Shown here: positions 22,001 to 32,215 of the stretch, piece by piece
Numbering within the stretch: the first letter of the stretch is position 1
Layout of the letters: every line of letters starts with the position of its first letter
Assembly: GCA_917880885.1 (NCBI GenBank)
Contig: OU862933.1
Location: 10,401,452-10,465,451 of the forward strand
DNA: 64,000 bases
From: Limnephilus marmoratus
Lineage: Eukaryota > Arthropoda > Insecta > Trichoptera > Limnephilidae
Direction of reading: 5' to 3'
The notes under the pieces: model-generated
The model's database searches: none
Seen by the model: the letters and a program-made list of their open reading frames with translations, nothing else
Told to the model about the DNA's origin: nothing
Made by a program: the position numbers and the translations under genes

Positions 22001-23230
22001 GTCTTAGAGATGAGATGTTTAATGGCGGGGAGGCAATTTTAGATGAGGCTTGACAGAAGAGAGGATATTTATTTATCGACAGATTGCTGGTCTTAGAGAT
22101 GAGATGTTGAATGGCGGGAGCCAATTTTCGATGAGGCTTGATAGAAGAGAGGATATTTATTTATCGACAGATTGCTGGTCTTAGAGATGAGATGTTGAAT
22201 GGCGGGAGCCAATTTTAGATGAGGCTTGATAGAAGAGAGGATATTTATTTATCGACAGATTGCTGGTCTTAGAGATGAGATGTTGAATGGCGGAAGCCAA
22301 TTTTAGATGAGGCTTGATAGAAGAGAGGATATTTATTTATCGACAGATTGCTGGTCTTAGAGATGAGATGTTGAATGGCGGGAGCCAATTTTAGATGAGG
22401 CTTGATAGAAGAGAGGATATTTATTTATCGACAGATTGCTGGTCTTAGAGATGAGATGTTGAATGGCGGGAGCCAATTTTAGATGAGGCTTGATAGAAGA
22501 GAGGATATTTATTTATCGACAGATTGGTGGTCTTAGAGATGAGATGTTGAATGGCGGGGAGCCAATTTTAGATGAGGCTTGATAGAAGAGAGGATATTTA
22601 TTTATCGACATATTGGTGGTTTTAGAGATGAGATGTTGAATGGCGGGGAGCCAATTTTAGATGAGGCTTGATAGAAGAGAGGATATTTATTTATCGACAG
22701 ATTGCTGGTCTTAGAGATGAGATGTTGAATGGCGGGGAGCCAATTTTAGATGAGGCTTGATAGAAGAGAGGATATTTATTTATCGACATATTGGTGGTCT
22801 TAGAGATGAGATGTTGAATGGCGGGGAGCAAATTTTAGATGAGGCTTGATAGAAGAGAGGATATTTATTTATCGACAGATTGCTGGTCTTAGAGATGAGA
22901 TGTTGAATGGCAGGGAGCCAATTTTAGATGAGGCTTGATAGAAGAGAGGATATTTATTTATCGACAGATTGCTGGTCTTAGAGATGAGATGTTGAATGGC
23001 GGGAGCCAATTTTAGATGAGGCTTGATAGAAGAGAGGATATTTATTTATCGACAGATTGCTGGTCTTAGAGATGAGATGTTGAATGGCGGGGAGCCAATT
23101 TTAGATGAGGCTTGATAGAAGAGAGGATATTTATTTATCGACAGATTGCTGGTCTTAGAGATGAGATGTTGAATGGCGGGAGCCAATTTTAGATGAGGCT
23201 TGACAGAAGAGAGGATATTTGTTTTAGAGA
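22001..23230. repeat. Satellite, 14 units of 88/89 bp
   Basis: Units start with gtcttagagatgagatgttg at 22001, 22090, 22178, 22266, 22354, 22442, 22530, 22619, 22708, 22797, 22886, 22975, 23063 and 23152. Lengths are 88 or 89 bp, the difference being one G in aatggcggg(g)agcc. The last unit breaks off near 23220. Units are very similar to each other, so the array is young or homogenised. Period is not a multiple of three and no frame is kept. Confidence 0.95.
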
Positions 23231-23682
23231 CTGATAACCAAAAAAATATGACAGAGACTGATAACTAAAAAAATATGATATAAGGTTCCACTTCTAGATC
23301 ACACAATGTACAATGTGATGAATCAAGGATTAAAATTTTAAAAAGGTGGAAAGTAACGGAACAATGTCCAATCCTCATTCGATTATGTGAGGAACTTCTT
23401 TTTTGGAAAATTGGGGGAATTGTTGAAACCAAGGTTTTGATGGGATAGTCCTTCGTTGAGGCATAGCAGGTTCCCTCGGATTGATTAGGAATGTGCCAAT
23501 ACTCTGTCCAAACATTGCGAGATCTATCTTTGAGAATGGAAAAGATGTCAGATATGGGAATGTGGTTTACGAGGGTAACCACGAGGGCTCCTTGTTTTGA
23601 CAAGGAATCCACAATATCGTTACTCACTATGCCAACATGTCCAGGAATCCAATAAAATAATATTGATAAGTCATTAGTGGTC
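23231..23682 (-). pseudogene. LINE 3' end: RNase H domain and Cys tail
   Basis: On the minus strand a ~140-codon frame reads FYWIPGHVGIVSNDIVDSLS, the typical RNase H motif after the reverse transcriptase in Jockey/I-type LINEs, then a C-terminal part with SHNRMRIGHCSVTFHLF and CTLCD, the usual end of such proteins. The 5' part is truncated at 23682 where SINE sequence begins. Its 3' UTR passes into the 88/89-bp satellite. A 27-bp tandem repeat (gagactgataacc/taaaaa) lies at the junction around 23226-23280. Confidence 0.8.
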
Positions 23683-23746
23683 AATACTGAGAGTATCTTC
23701 CACTACGGAATAAAATGTGAAATAACACAAATTAATCAAAATTCAT

Positions 23747-24198
23747 AATTTGGGAGGTGGGTATGGGTACCGCCGTCCCGGGAACCATTGATTGGATAAC
23801 CAATACCTCTGCCACAGGTCATCCCAGGTGGTTCGATACGTTTGGCATGAATGGCTTTTTGTTCGATACATTTGGCGGTGAATGCGTCTGCCCACCAGCT
23901 GCATGGCAGGCCGGATTGGGAGAGAATAATTGAGGGAGTCTTTTTGACATCTCCAGCCGTACTCTCTCGGAACATCGCCTTGCACAGCAGTGGGAGGGAT
24001 GGATTGATACGTGCGTCACTCCTGGACACATTGACCCCCAGATTCATACCCACTCCTTATACCCCTTTCTTTCCCAGAACTTCCTCTTCTTTTTTTTCTG
24101 AAATGACTTTTCACACAGCATCCCAGAGATGACATAGGCCCTGAGGGGAATTATTTTCCTCAGTGCCTCCTGTGTGGACTAACGTTAAAAAAAAAATT
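23747..24198 (+). mobile_element. Family B copy, full length with poly-A (B4)
   Basis: Starts aatttgggaggtgggtatgg, contains caggtcatcccaggtggttc and atggcaggccggattgggag, then the 3' hairpin (ggccctgagg ... cctcag), cctcctgtgtgg and a run of ten A. It is inserted inside an A SINE, which defines both ends well. Confidence 0.85.
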
Positions 24199-24418
24199 AC
24201 TTGCACATGCCGAGGTTTGAGCCCGCAACTTCTGGATTGCCAATCGAAAGCCTTAAGTAGAGAGGGTAAGTAGACATATGTAGATTAAAAAAATCTAATC
24301 TATTATTTTCTTAGGCATTTATTTGAAAATACTTCTTAGTATCGACTGTATTCACCAAATACTGTAAGTTTGGACTTGAAAAATATAAAATTCATAAATA
24401 AATATAACTTATTTTAAG

Positions 24419-24592
24419 TGGTTCCATGCCAACTCAGAATCAAGTCAACTACCTCTTCGAAATATCATTAAAAGCTACGGAAACTTTTGAAAAAGAGCCC
24501 ATAACCTAACCTAAAGAAACCTATTCAAACAATTTTTTATAAAATGTTTACATCACCTTTTTAATGACTTTTCAAAGGAGGTATTGAGTTGT
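24419..24592. mobile_element. MITE family O, copy 1
   Basis: Terminal inverted repeats: left ggttccatgccaactcagaa, right gagttgtccggtca. Interior contains the pair taatgacttttcaaaggagg and its partner near the left. Other copies at 46709-46910 and 48958-49140. Confidence 0.7.
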
Positions 24593-24828
24593 CCGGTCAT
24601 TCTTTTATTAAATTCTCGAGTTTTTGCGACAGTGTTGCCATCTGTGAAAATTTTCCCGAAACCACGAAGGCTTTGCTGCTCTATCAAACAATCTGGGTTT
24701 GAAACTTGGCTACTCACAATGAGCCATAATGAAATGAGTTATGGTTTGAGATAAATTCAACAGAGGTAAGGCGTTACAGGAAAATAGAATGTTTTAGGTG
24801 GGCACTTGAAAATAATGTTAAAATACTT

Positions 24829-24834
24829 TTTATT
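24829..24834 (-). promoter_or_regulatory. Polyadenylation signal AATAAA
   Basis: AATAAA on the minus strand, about 62 bases after the stop codon of the 75-residue gene; correct strand and a usual distance. Confidence 0.6.
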
Positions 24835-24895
24835 TGCAAATAACAAATTTGCAAATCGTTCACTTTAATGTGGAAATTATAAAACTTACGTAATG

Positions 24896-26063
24896 TTAGT
24901 GGGTTCTCCGCGCCTCTCTGGCGGCCCTCTCCTGAAGCTTCAGCTCGTTGATGGCCGCCACTGTTCCAAAAAGGACTTTCGCTGTCACTTGTTGCTGAAA
25001 AAAATTTAATAATTAGTTAAAACGGCACTAAAATTAAAAGTTCGCCTGTTTTTACAAAAGTTTCTGGCTTTTACCCCTCAAATGTGTTTTAGACCGTTAT
25101 TTCAAATCTTGTGTTATTGTTTTTGAGAGAGAGAGGGAAGGTGAATTTAATATATTTTTTTTTTTATAAATGGGCAAATTTCGTAATTAGCAAAGATATT
25201 CAAATAGGAAATTAGGTTTAATGGAAAATTTGAGTCGATTTCGGACGATGAGATGTTTAACAGAGGGGAGGCAAATTTAGATAAGGCTTGATAGTAGAGA
25301 GGATATTTATTTAGAGAGCAGATGGATAACTAAAAATACCACAGAAAGTATAATCTAGAATCTAGAGAGTCAACAACGTAAATTTAAAAAATGGCCTCAG
25401 GAATGTCTAGTTCTCATTCGTTGAGGATATTTCTGTCTGGGAAAAATGTGAAATTTTTAAAACAACCTAACATGTGTTACCATGGTAATTTTCGTAGACC
25501 ACACAGCAATACTTTCGGAGAACAAATACTTTTTAAATGGAATAAATAAAAACATTAAAAGAAAATTGCTCATTTCAACCATTCAAATTAATATTTGTAA
25601 AAACTTTTGATATTCGCAAGAGGGTGAGGAAAATGTTTTAAACAATAAATAAATTGTAGGGGATTTAGTGGGATGTTCCCAACAAACTTCCCGAGCAAGT
25701 AAAATATGTAAATATCATTTTGGTTGACACCGACTACAGGCAAGCCCTGTGTAGGTAAATATACAAAAGTATAACATAAGAAATATCAGAGTCAAAATGA
25801 CACGTACAAGGGAAATTCCAAAGGGGAATTTTGAAATATTTATGTTCATTTCCTTTCGTTGTTTTCCTTTGCCAACGGATTTATTTGATCAGATTTCGCT
25901 TCGTATTATTAGATAAATTACATTGGGTTCTTACCTGATATCCTTTATTGCTACCGCCAGATCCTTTAGTGTAAGTCTTTGCGGTGCATCCTCCACCTGA
26001 GTACATGTTGTTGTTAGCGTCTCTTTGTGTGGAGGAGAAGGGGGGCTCGCAGTTCTGAGACAT
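24896..26063 (-). CDS. Two-exon gene for a 75-residue protein of unknown function
   Basis: Exon 1 runs from ATG at 26063 to 25935 (43 codons), ending CAG before GTAAGA. Exon 2 runs from 24994, after a T-rich tract and CAG, to the TAA at 24896 (32 codons). Both junctions are phase 0, so the reading frame is intact. Exon 1 encodes MSQNCEPPFSSTQRDANNNM and a Gly/Ser/Thr-rich stretch (SGGGCTAKTYTKGSGGSNKG). Exon 2 encodes a likely amphipathic, basic helix (VLFGTVAAINELKLQERAAR then EARRTH). There is no signal peptide or membrane segment, so it is probably cytosolic or nuclear. The flexible N-part plus single helix suggests a small adaptor or binding peptide. I cannot name the family. A good 5' splice site (GTAAGT) lies ten bases after the stop, so a 3' UTR intron is possible. 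The initiation context is GTGACCATG; upstream GTG is not a start. Confidence 0.75.
25243..25475 (-). mobile_element. LINE 3' end remnant in the intron
   Basis: In the intron of the 75-residue gene. It contains one unit matching the satellite (gatgagatgtttaac, gaggcaaatttagataaggc, gaggatatttattta), then ataactaaaaa and a tail corresponding to the end of the LINE RNase H gene at 23.3 kb (tgtctagttctcattcg versus tgtccaatcctcattcg). It shows the single-copy form of the sequence amplified at 22-23.2 kb. Confidence 0.75.
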
Positions 26064-26069
26064 GGTCAC

Positions 26070-27030
26070 CGCTTGATGAGATAATAATGTATGTCTTTTA
26101 GAGTTACACAGGTAACGACTAATAGAGTTGAGATTACACCGGTAAATTTATTAGGTAGATTCTTGTCGTATTTGCGGTATTTTGTGATATCTTCAGTAGC
26201 TGATTCTTGAGTCTTCTTATCACTGAATTTGATTTATTTTGGTTAAAAAAGTGTTTTTTCACAAATCAGTTTTTTTTTACTGTTGTGTTATATATTTGCA
26301 CTTGTAGATCTTGTGGGTTAAAACTAGTGGAATTATTGTAATGGTTGCATGTATTATTGAATATACTCAGCTTATAACAACCAATTATTTTCACGGTCAC
26401 TTTTTAAGATATTATGTATTTATTCCAATTGATTTCATTTTTTTCACAATATAATCTGAAAGAAATTGTTTTTATTTTTCATTGATGATTAATTAACAAG
26501 GATCAACAAATATTTATCAATTAAATTTAAAAAAAGCACTTTATAGTACACCACTTTTTATTCGAATTAATAACAGCCAACCAGGTTTGCTTAGTTCAAA
26601 CTTCTTCAGGGCTAATTATATTAACTAAAGATTATTACATACAGACACATATATAAGATAATAAAAATAAGAGTGAAAGAGATAAAAAAATAGAAAAAAT
26701 ACCCCTTATTAGTGACAGAAAGAGATAGAAATAGAAAAGAGGGAGGCAAGTTATTAAGGATGGATCGGAAAAATTTTCGCTGGAGTAAACGGAATACTTT
26801 AGATATGGGACTATCGGTAAAGTTTATTTGATTATTTATTATATTTGAATTATTGTTAACGGCTTTCTTAATTTCAAGGGTTTCTAAATTTAATTAGCCT
26901 ATTTTCAATTCCATTTTTATGCAATATTTTATTTATCAATCCAGAGATTGTATCGAATGAGTGAACATTAGAGTAAAAGACCTAACGTTACGATGATTAA
27001 ATAATAATGTATTTTCAGAATTTAATTGAA
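26070..27030. other. Upstream region of the 75-residue gene, nothing else recognised
   Basis: Presumed 5' UTR and promoter of the minus-strand gene near 26.1 kb. No repeats or other genes recognised. Purine-rich simple sequence near 26660-26760. Confidence 0.4.
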
Positions 27031-27039
27031 TCTAATCAT

Positions 27040-27290
27040 TCATTTGATAAAAATCAATGACAATTTTAAGGTCATCAGCAAATAAGTGTATCGCAACTCC
27101 ATTAAAATATTAGTTGTGTCGTTGATAAATAAGGAAAATAATACTAGTCCCAAATGTGACCCATATGGAACTCCGGTGAAGATTTCAAACTGATGAAAAA
27201 GTGCGAATTCAATTTTAAAATAGGTTCTAACTAGCACTTTGCTTATGTTAGTTATGACTGCTCTTTTCTGAACATCTACAATGTTTTTGA
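27040..27290 (-). pseudogene. LINE reverse transcriptase fragment
   Basis: Minus-strand frame (27040-27237) reads VPYGSHLGLVLFSLFINDTT, the conserved GVPQGSxLGP...LFxLFINDL block of non-LTR reverse transcriptases. A frameshift follows where the catalytic FADDLKL would be; here it reads YLLMTLKLS in the shifted frame. A short, dead fragment. Confidence 0.75.
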
Positions 27291-27666
27291 TTGAAAAAAT
27301 ATTTAATTTATTTATATTTCATTAAATTTCGTTAAATTTTCCGACATTATTTTACCCGCTCAAAAAGAAGAACATGGAGAGATATGTAAAACTGTGTTAT
27401 TATTTTAACATTAAATTAAACGTATTATTTATTACCTAGCGCTTCACTGTAGCTAGACATAATTTTCTAATTTCACTTTCCTAAAATATTATTTTAGATA
27501 TGTTATTTTATAAACATGGTATGTAATTTGATAAGTAATCGAATAAATTGTGTTATATTGTCAAAAATTGAAACTGACTAACTCCTCCTTTTGAGCAAGT
27601 TACGATAAACTTTAAATTGCACACTTACTTACAAAATCTTCAACAACCTTAACATCATTACATTGA

Positions 27667-28077
27667 AAGGTTAACATTAAAAGGTTAGAAAGAATTCAAA
27701 AAAAGATACTGAAACACCTAGACTTTAAATCCTTTCGAACATCAGAAAGCCTAAAAGACTCATTAACATTCCATAATTTATCAACCTTAGAAGGTAGCAG
27801 AAATATATCCGACCAGAAATTTCTATTCAAAATCATTAACAACGTTGTTGACAACAACTATCTTCTAGAACACATTAATTTCCACTGTCCAATAAGAAAC
27901 ACAAGGTCAAACCAACTATTCCACATCCCACACTCAAAAACAAATTACACACAACATTCATTTCTCCGAAGGACGTGCAAAAAATACAATGATATCTTTT
28001 ACGACGCTGATATTTTCCATTTGTCCTCAGGCCAATTTATTAAATTCATAGTAGAAAAAATCAAAACAAATTGTTAA
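27667..28077 (+). pseudogene. LINE C-terminal region, frame intact, 5' truncated
   Basis: An uninterrupted plus-strand frame without an ATG start, ending at TAA (28075-28077). It reads RLERIQKKILKHLDFKSF, a block GSRNISDQKFLFKIINNVVD, CPIRNTRSNQLFHIPHSKTN and YNDIFYDADIFHLSSGQF. This is the typical end of Jockey/CR1-type LINE proteins (RLERVQKKFLRYL ... FLFKIINN ... R.NQLF ... RTNY). Its 3' UTR with AT-rich simple repeats extends to about 28400 (aataaactaaaataaaaaaa). It faces the reverse transcriptase fragment 400 bp away in the opposite direction. Confidence 0.8.
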
Positions 28078-28399
28078 TTATGAACCCCTGCTGCATGTTA
28101 TTTTATTTTAATTTTCATTATGTTGGTTTTCCTTCTTTTTATAATAATAATAATATTTGGATGATTTACATATCCCACATGCTTTAATTTGTGTATTTTT
28201 TTTTCATTTCTGTTGTACATATATATATTTTTCTTTTTTTCTACCACTTTATGTTTTCTTTTATGTTTTAATCTATATTTATATATATATACATATTATA
28301 AATTTTAGCGGAAACTTCGTAACAACCATGTAATATGTTACTCTATTATGAAAATATGTATAACTGTTTGTTTCCTTAATAAACTAAAATAAAAAAATT

Positions 28400-28943
28400 A
28401 AATAAATAAAAATCATGTCAATTAAACAACTCTATTTTAAACAATACTACTTTACATTCATAAATACAAAACATAAGAAATATCAATAAACATGCACATT
28501 AGAACCGCTAGATCTCAAGGTCAAAACATATTCACTTAGCAACTTCGAATACAACAAAGATTCCTTATACTATGATACAATTTACTGTGTGTAATTTACT
28601 TTACACTTTATTTCAAAATCACACTCTCATTTAAAAATCGCAACTATGTTATAATTTACAATATTTAAAACTCAAATAAAAAGCTGGATTCAAATCATAG
28701 GGAGAACAGAAATAGAAGAAGTACTGATACCGTATATAGACTGAAACAGAAACCACTCAACCGCACTAAAAACACTACATAAAATATAATTCTTTCTGTA
28801 TAAATATAAATTTCAATATAAATTTTAATATGTAAAAGAAATCCTCAGCACAAGAGATCCCAGAGGATATCATTATCTCCACTTATAACAAAATGGATGA
28901 TAATAAAAACATTAAAAACGTGTTCTTTCACAGAATTTGAACC
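28400..28943. other. Intergenic, nothing recognised
   Basis: AT-rich sequence, no recognised features. Confidence 0.4.
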
Positions 28944-29087
28944 ATTCATCAAATTTCAAAGTTAATATTCAAATTCTATGAAAATCCTTTTTAAATATTT
29001 TGAAACAACCGGCATATCATGAAATAATATCACAACTTGAGTAGAACTTTTACAGAACTTGAATATCAATTTTGAAATTTGATGAAT
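28944..29087. repeat. Inverted repeat, about 34-bp arms
   Basis: Left attcatcaaatttcaaagtt then aatattcaaattct pairs with right agaacttgaatatcaatttt then gaaatttgatgaat. A second inner copy of the acttgagtagaactttta motif is present. MITE-like; may be related to 18647-18775. Confidence 0.7.
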
Positions 29088-29095
29088 TAGAAATC

Positions 29096-30068
29096 CACTG
29101 TACACTAATGACAATGACTTCCGTTAAATTGCAACTTACGTTTTCAGATAAATGAACGCTTATCATACTTTCATCATTGAAAACATCGTAAATTCTATTA
29201 GAAAACATGAGTTATCAATATGTAATTGAAAATTAAAACTTTCTCGTTTTCGATCTGCCATAGGCGGCTCACTCACGTGACACCAGTCCACATGGCGCCC
29301 ACTGACACCGACAGCGTTCCCTTTCGTTTGCGGGACCTACTGCTCTGTCGGGGCAATGACCCCTGCTACTCTACTCCATTATACCTGTCTATGTAATATA
29401 CTACATATCTGTGTGTACCTGTGCACCTTGTGGCTGTGTATGTATTATACGTGTAGTGTGTGTATAACCCACTACCCGCTGAAGTTAGCGGTGTCTGTTG
29501 TATGCTTAAGAAATACAGGGCGGTTGGGGAAGATAGAGAATTTTATAAAAAGACATTTTTAGAAAATAAATCTAAACGTTTATTAGACTGCAGTAACATT
29601 TGTAGGGTTTTTGGTCTTGAAACCTCATAAAAAACGTATAATTTTTTAGGTACAATATGCCGACAGGACTGGCAAAAAGCATACTGGGAAGAAAATATTA
29701 TTATATGTATGACATCGCTCAAAGCCTGTTATTAATTAAAGCGTAATTTTTAGGTATCTGAGCATCGGCGTTAAGCATCAGGAAGAAATGGATATATTTC
29801 GACGGCAGTGTCTATTCATTGGTACGCCCCGATATATAAATAGAGGAAAGTTTTGTGAAATGAATAAAATAAATTGTGAAATACTAATATTATTCCTCTC
29901 TTAATAGCGAATGATTAATAGACATTTCCATTTCGACAATTCGCAAATTCAAGACCAGTAGCGATGAACTTTTTAAAAATGTTAGTTCCGATGGAGGCCG
30001 AGGGATCTTATGAGAAGATTTGAACTGTTTTTTTACGCAATTGGGTTCCACAACCAAAACGCAGTTAA
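29096..30068. other. Intergenic, nothing recognised
   Basis: No gene recognised. Simple TG/TA-rich sequence at about 29380-29470. Confidence 0.4.
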
Positions 30069-30991
30069 GGGAGAAACACACTGAGCCCACGCGACGTAGG
30101 TAGACGTCACCATTTCCATATCTGGACTACTTACCATCAATACATTTCCTATGAAAATCTATCATACTAGCCCCACCCAAAGCTAACCGACGCTAAGGTG
30201 AAGGGGGTATGGTCACGCCTACTACGAGATGATTTTATATCTTTGTGGTGTTATCTAAGCACCTAACATTATGTTTCGCTATATCTGTGGTTGTTTTTTT
30301 GATGGATATTATTCAAAAATGTATGACGAACAGTTCATTGAAACTGTGAGACGGACGAAGTTATTTATAAAATCAAATCACAGGATTATAGAGATTCTGC
30401 ATACGCAGTGCAGCTTGGGAGGAAATTTCAGCCATTCATGGCATGACTTTCAATATTATACCCCTATAATGAATGACAATAAAACCTTAGACACACTGCC
30501 AACTGCCAGTCTTTCTCTGGTCCCAATTGACTTTCAATTATGCTGTGAAGCTCTTCAAATACCACTTTACTCATACGGAAGTACATGAAGAATCGTCCGT
30601 CATCAGATTCTAGTTCCTTTACTAAAGTATGGAACTCTCCAAACATTTGGCTTTGTTTGTTAATGTTGTGGACCCAAATACTTCTCATTTTTTCTATTTT
30701 TCTTTTTACGAGAATATTGATTTAATAATAATAATCGTCGCAAATCATGTTCAAATTCGCTTTCAGAAGACATGGCAAAGCTATCGTCTGCTGAGAAGAG
30801 AATCACATAAACATAACCTAAAAAATAAATGTCAAATGTGTCGAATCAAATGCGCCTGCGTATAACCAGAGACCCCTTGTCACGTGGTCACAGCGACGCG
30901 TACCAACGTCGGCCAGTGTGAACATGGACAAGAACGTTGCGTCGCGTCGCGTAGCTCGCGTAGCGTCGCGTGGGCCCAGTATGCTTCTCCC
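30069..30991. mobile_element. PIF/Harbinger-type DNA transposon remnant
   Basis: Ends are 28-bp inverted repeats: left gggagaaacacactgagccc then acgcgacg, right its complement with three mismatches. Subterminal regions are rich in gcgacg/cgtcgcg motifs (30881-30972). Inside, on the minus strand, is the start of a Harbinger-like transposase. No convincing 3-bp target duplication (TAA left, ATG right). Confidence 0.8.
30464..30688 (-). pseudogene. N-terminal part of a Harbinger (HARBI1-like) transposase
   Basis: ATG at 30688 opens 74 codons: MRSIWVHNINKQSQMFGEFH, then LVKELESDDGRFFMYFRMSK and VVFEELHSIIESQLGPE. The pattern W-V-H-x-IN, GE(F/Y)H, F..YFRM....F.EL is the usual start of PIF/Harbinger nucleases in animals. 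The DDE catalytic region is absent from the 923-bp element, so this copy is non-autonomous. Confidence 0.75.
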
Positions 30992-31720
30992 ATGAATTAT
31001 TGATTCAAACTAAACGCGGTGCGAATCTGTATCCAAAAACGGAAATCCATTACATTTCAGTTAATGACAGATTTTTTCACAGAAATTAAAATATAACATT
31101 ATCATCAAATGGCCATTCAGCGGGATTTCATATTTTTAATTTTGAAAGTTTTCCATTAAATGCCTCTTTTAAGTTCGTTTCAGCTTTTAAACAAATTGTG
31201 ATCAGCAACTATCGTGTTTTTAAACTTGGCAGCTTGTAACAATTTGATAGAAAACGAAAGGCATCTAGAATCGGCATTGAATAGGGTCTTTTCAAATGTA
31301 AAAAAAAAACAAAAAGGCGCTTTGATGATTTTGTCACACGTGGATTTCTGCAAAATAAACGGGTAATTTATTTAATACCCACCCGAGTAATACATACCCA
31401 TTTTGCGACCATCCTGTACCATATACCCTGTAGCCATGTAGCCGAAAGCACACACATAGAATGTGATAGCTCACGTTTGGTATTAATTTGAGTGTATGCC
31501 CCATTAACCCATTGAGCAGTTTTGTGTCCTTTTGCCCTAGTTTGGTGTGAATATTCATACTGATCATTTTATTGATTTCGTTGTTTCTTTATAATAACTT
31601 AAAAGTGCGATGTTATGGTATCCAAATTCTTGGAGAAAGTTAAAAAAAAAAGAATTAAGTATTACTGTCGTAGAAAATGATTTGCAAAAATTAATGTGAA
31701 CTATTAACTGTCTAATGGTA
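30992..31720. other. Intergenic, nothing recognised
   Basis: No known repeat or gene. A 77-codon minus-strand frame at 31334-31567 has no recognised features. Confidence 0.35.
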
Positions 31721-31721
31721 A

Positions 31722-31901
31722 CTATGTTATTTTAGGTGTAAAATGTAGTATTGTCCTGAGTTGTTCTCGTATCACAAGAGAATGAACAACCAAAATGTCG
31801 TCTCTTCTTTTGGCGTTTATTTCATCTTGGACCCTTAATTGTTGCATCAAATCATTTTTTTGCCTGGTACGTATTGATAATTTTTTCTCCGGCTGTATTC
31901 G
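31722..31901 (-). CDS. Candidate exon or fragment, hydrophilic helical peptide
   Basis: Stop-to-stop minus-strand frame of 59 residues: EKKLSIRTRQKNDLMQQLRV then QDEINAKRRDDILVV and REQLRTILHF. It is strongly charged and heptad-like, unusual for random AT-rich DNA. The stretch just upstream in another frame is also basic (MLRKTPTPKYSRRFQRSRGP). It could be the end of a broken transposon-encoded DNA-binding protein or a real exon. No family recognised. Confidence 0.2.
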   Translation of the reverse strand, partial: RIQPEKKLSIRTRQKNDLMQQLRVQDEINAKRRDDILVVHSLVIREQLRTILHFTPKIT

Positions 31902-32215
31902 TTAATTTCCAGGACCTCTGGACCTCTGGAATCGCCTACTGTATTTGGGCGTTGGAGTCTTTCGTAGCATCGTTATCATCGATGGCCCTTCTAAGCTCAT
32001 TTTCCCCTTTTTGGGCTTTAGTCTGTCTTGTAGTTTTTGCTGAAATTCTGAATATCTTTAGATCTGAAATTCACGGTGTTAAAGTTAAAAAACGAGTTAT
32101 GAAAAATAGTTGATTTTTATTTACAGTTGTGCTACTTTTTCTCATCCGATATCTCGTAAATGTAGTTGAAAACAATTCCAAATATAATCTTAATTATTGC
32201 GTTGTCAGTTTATAA

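Larger units (their letters stand above)
21800..24265 (-). mobile_element. One SINE A copy split by two later insertions (A4)
   Basis: Three pieces in order make one minus-orientation A element: tail and body at 21800-22006 (ctgtctattcagatctggtc to gatggtctta), a middle at 23683-23742 (atactgagagtatcttccac to acacaaattaatcaaa), and the tRNA-like head at 24197-24265 (tgccgaggtttgagcccgca). Between pieces one and two sits a LINE with a satellite, and between two and three a B element. About ten bases of SINE (caccagggcg) are missing at the LINE junction. Confidence 0.8.

Noticed and set aside
22001..23230. CRISPR-like regular spacing
   Set aside because: Units are contiguous and identical over the entire 88/89 bp; there are no unique spacers, and the genome is eukaryotic.
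23736..24053. Minus-strand frame of 105 codons and its overlaps
   Set aside because: Entirely within the B4 element; not conserved in frame among B copies.
29356..29562. Cys-rich 68-codon frame
   Set aside because: It comes from TG/TA simple sequence; the cysteines follow the tgt repeats rather than a known fold.
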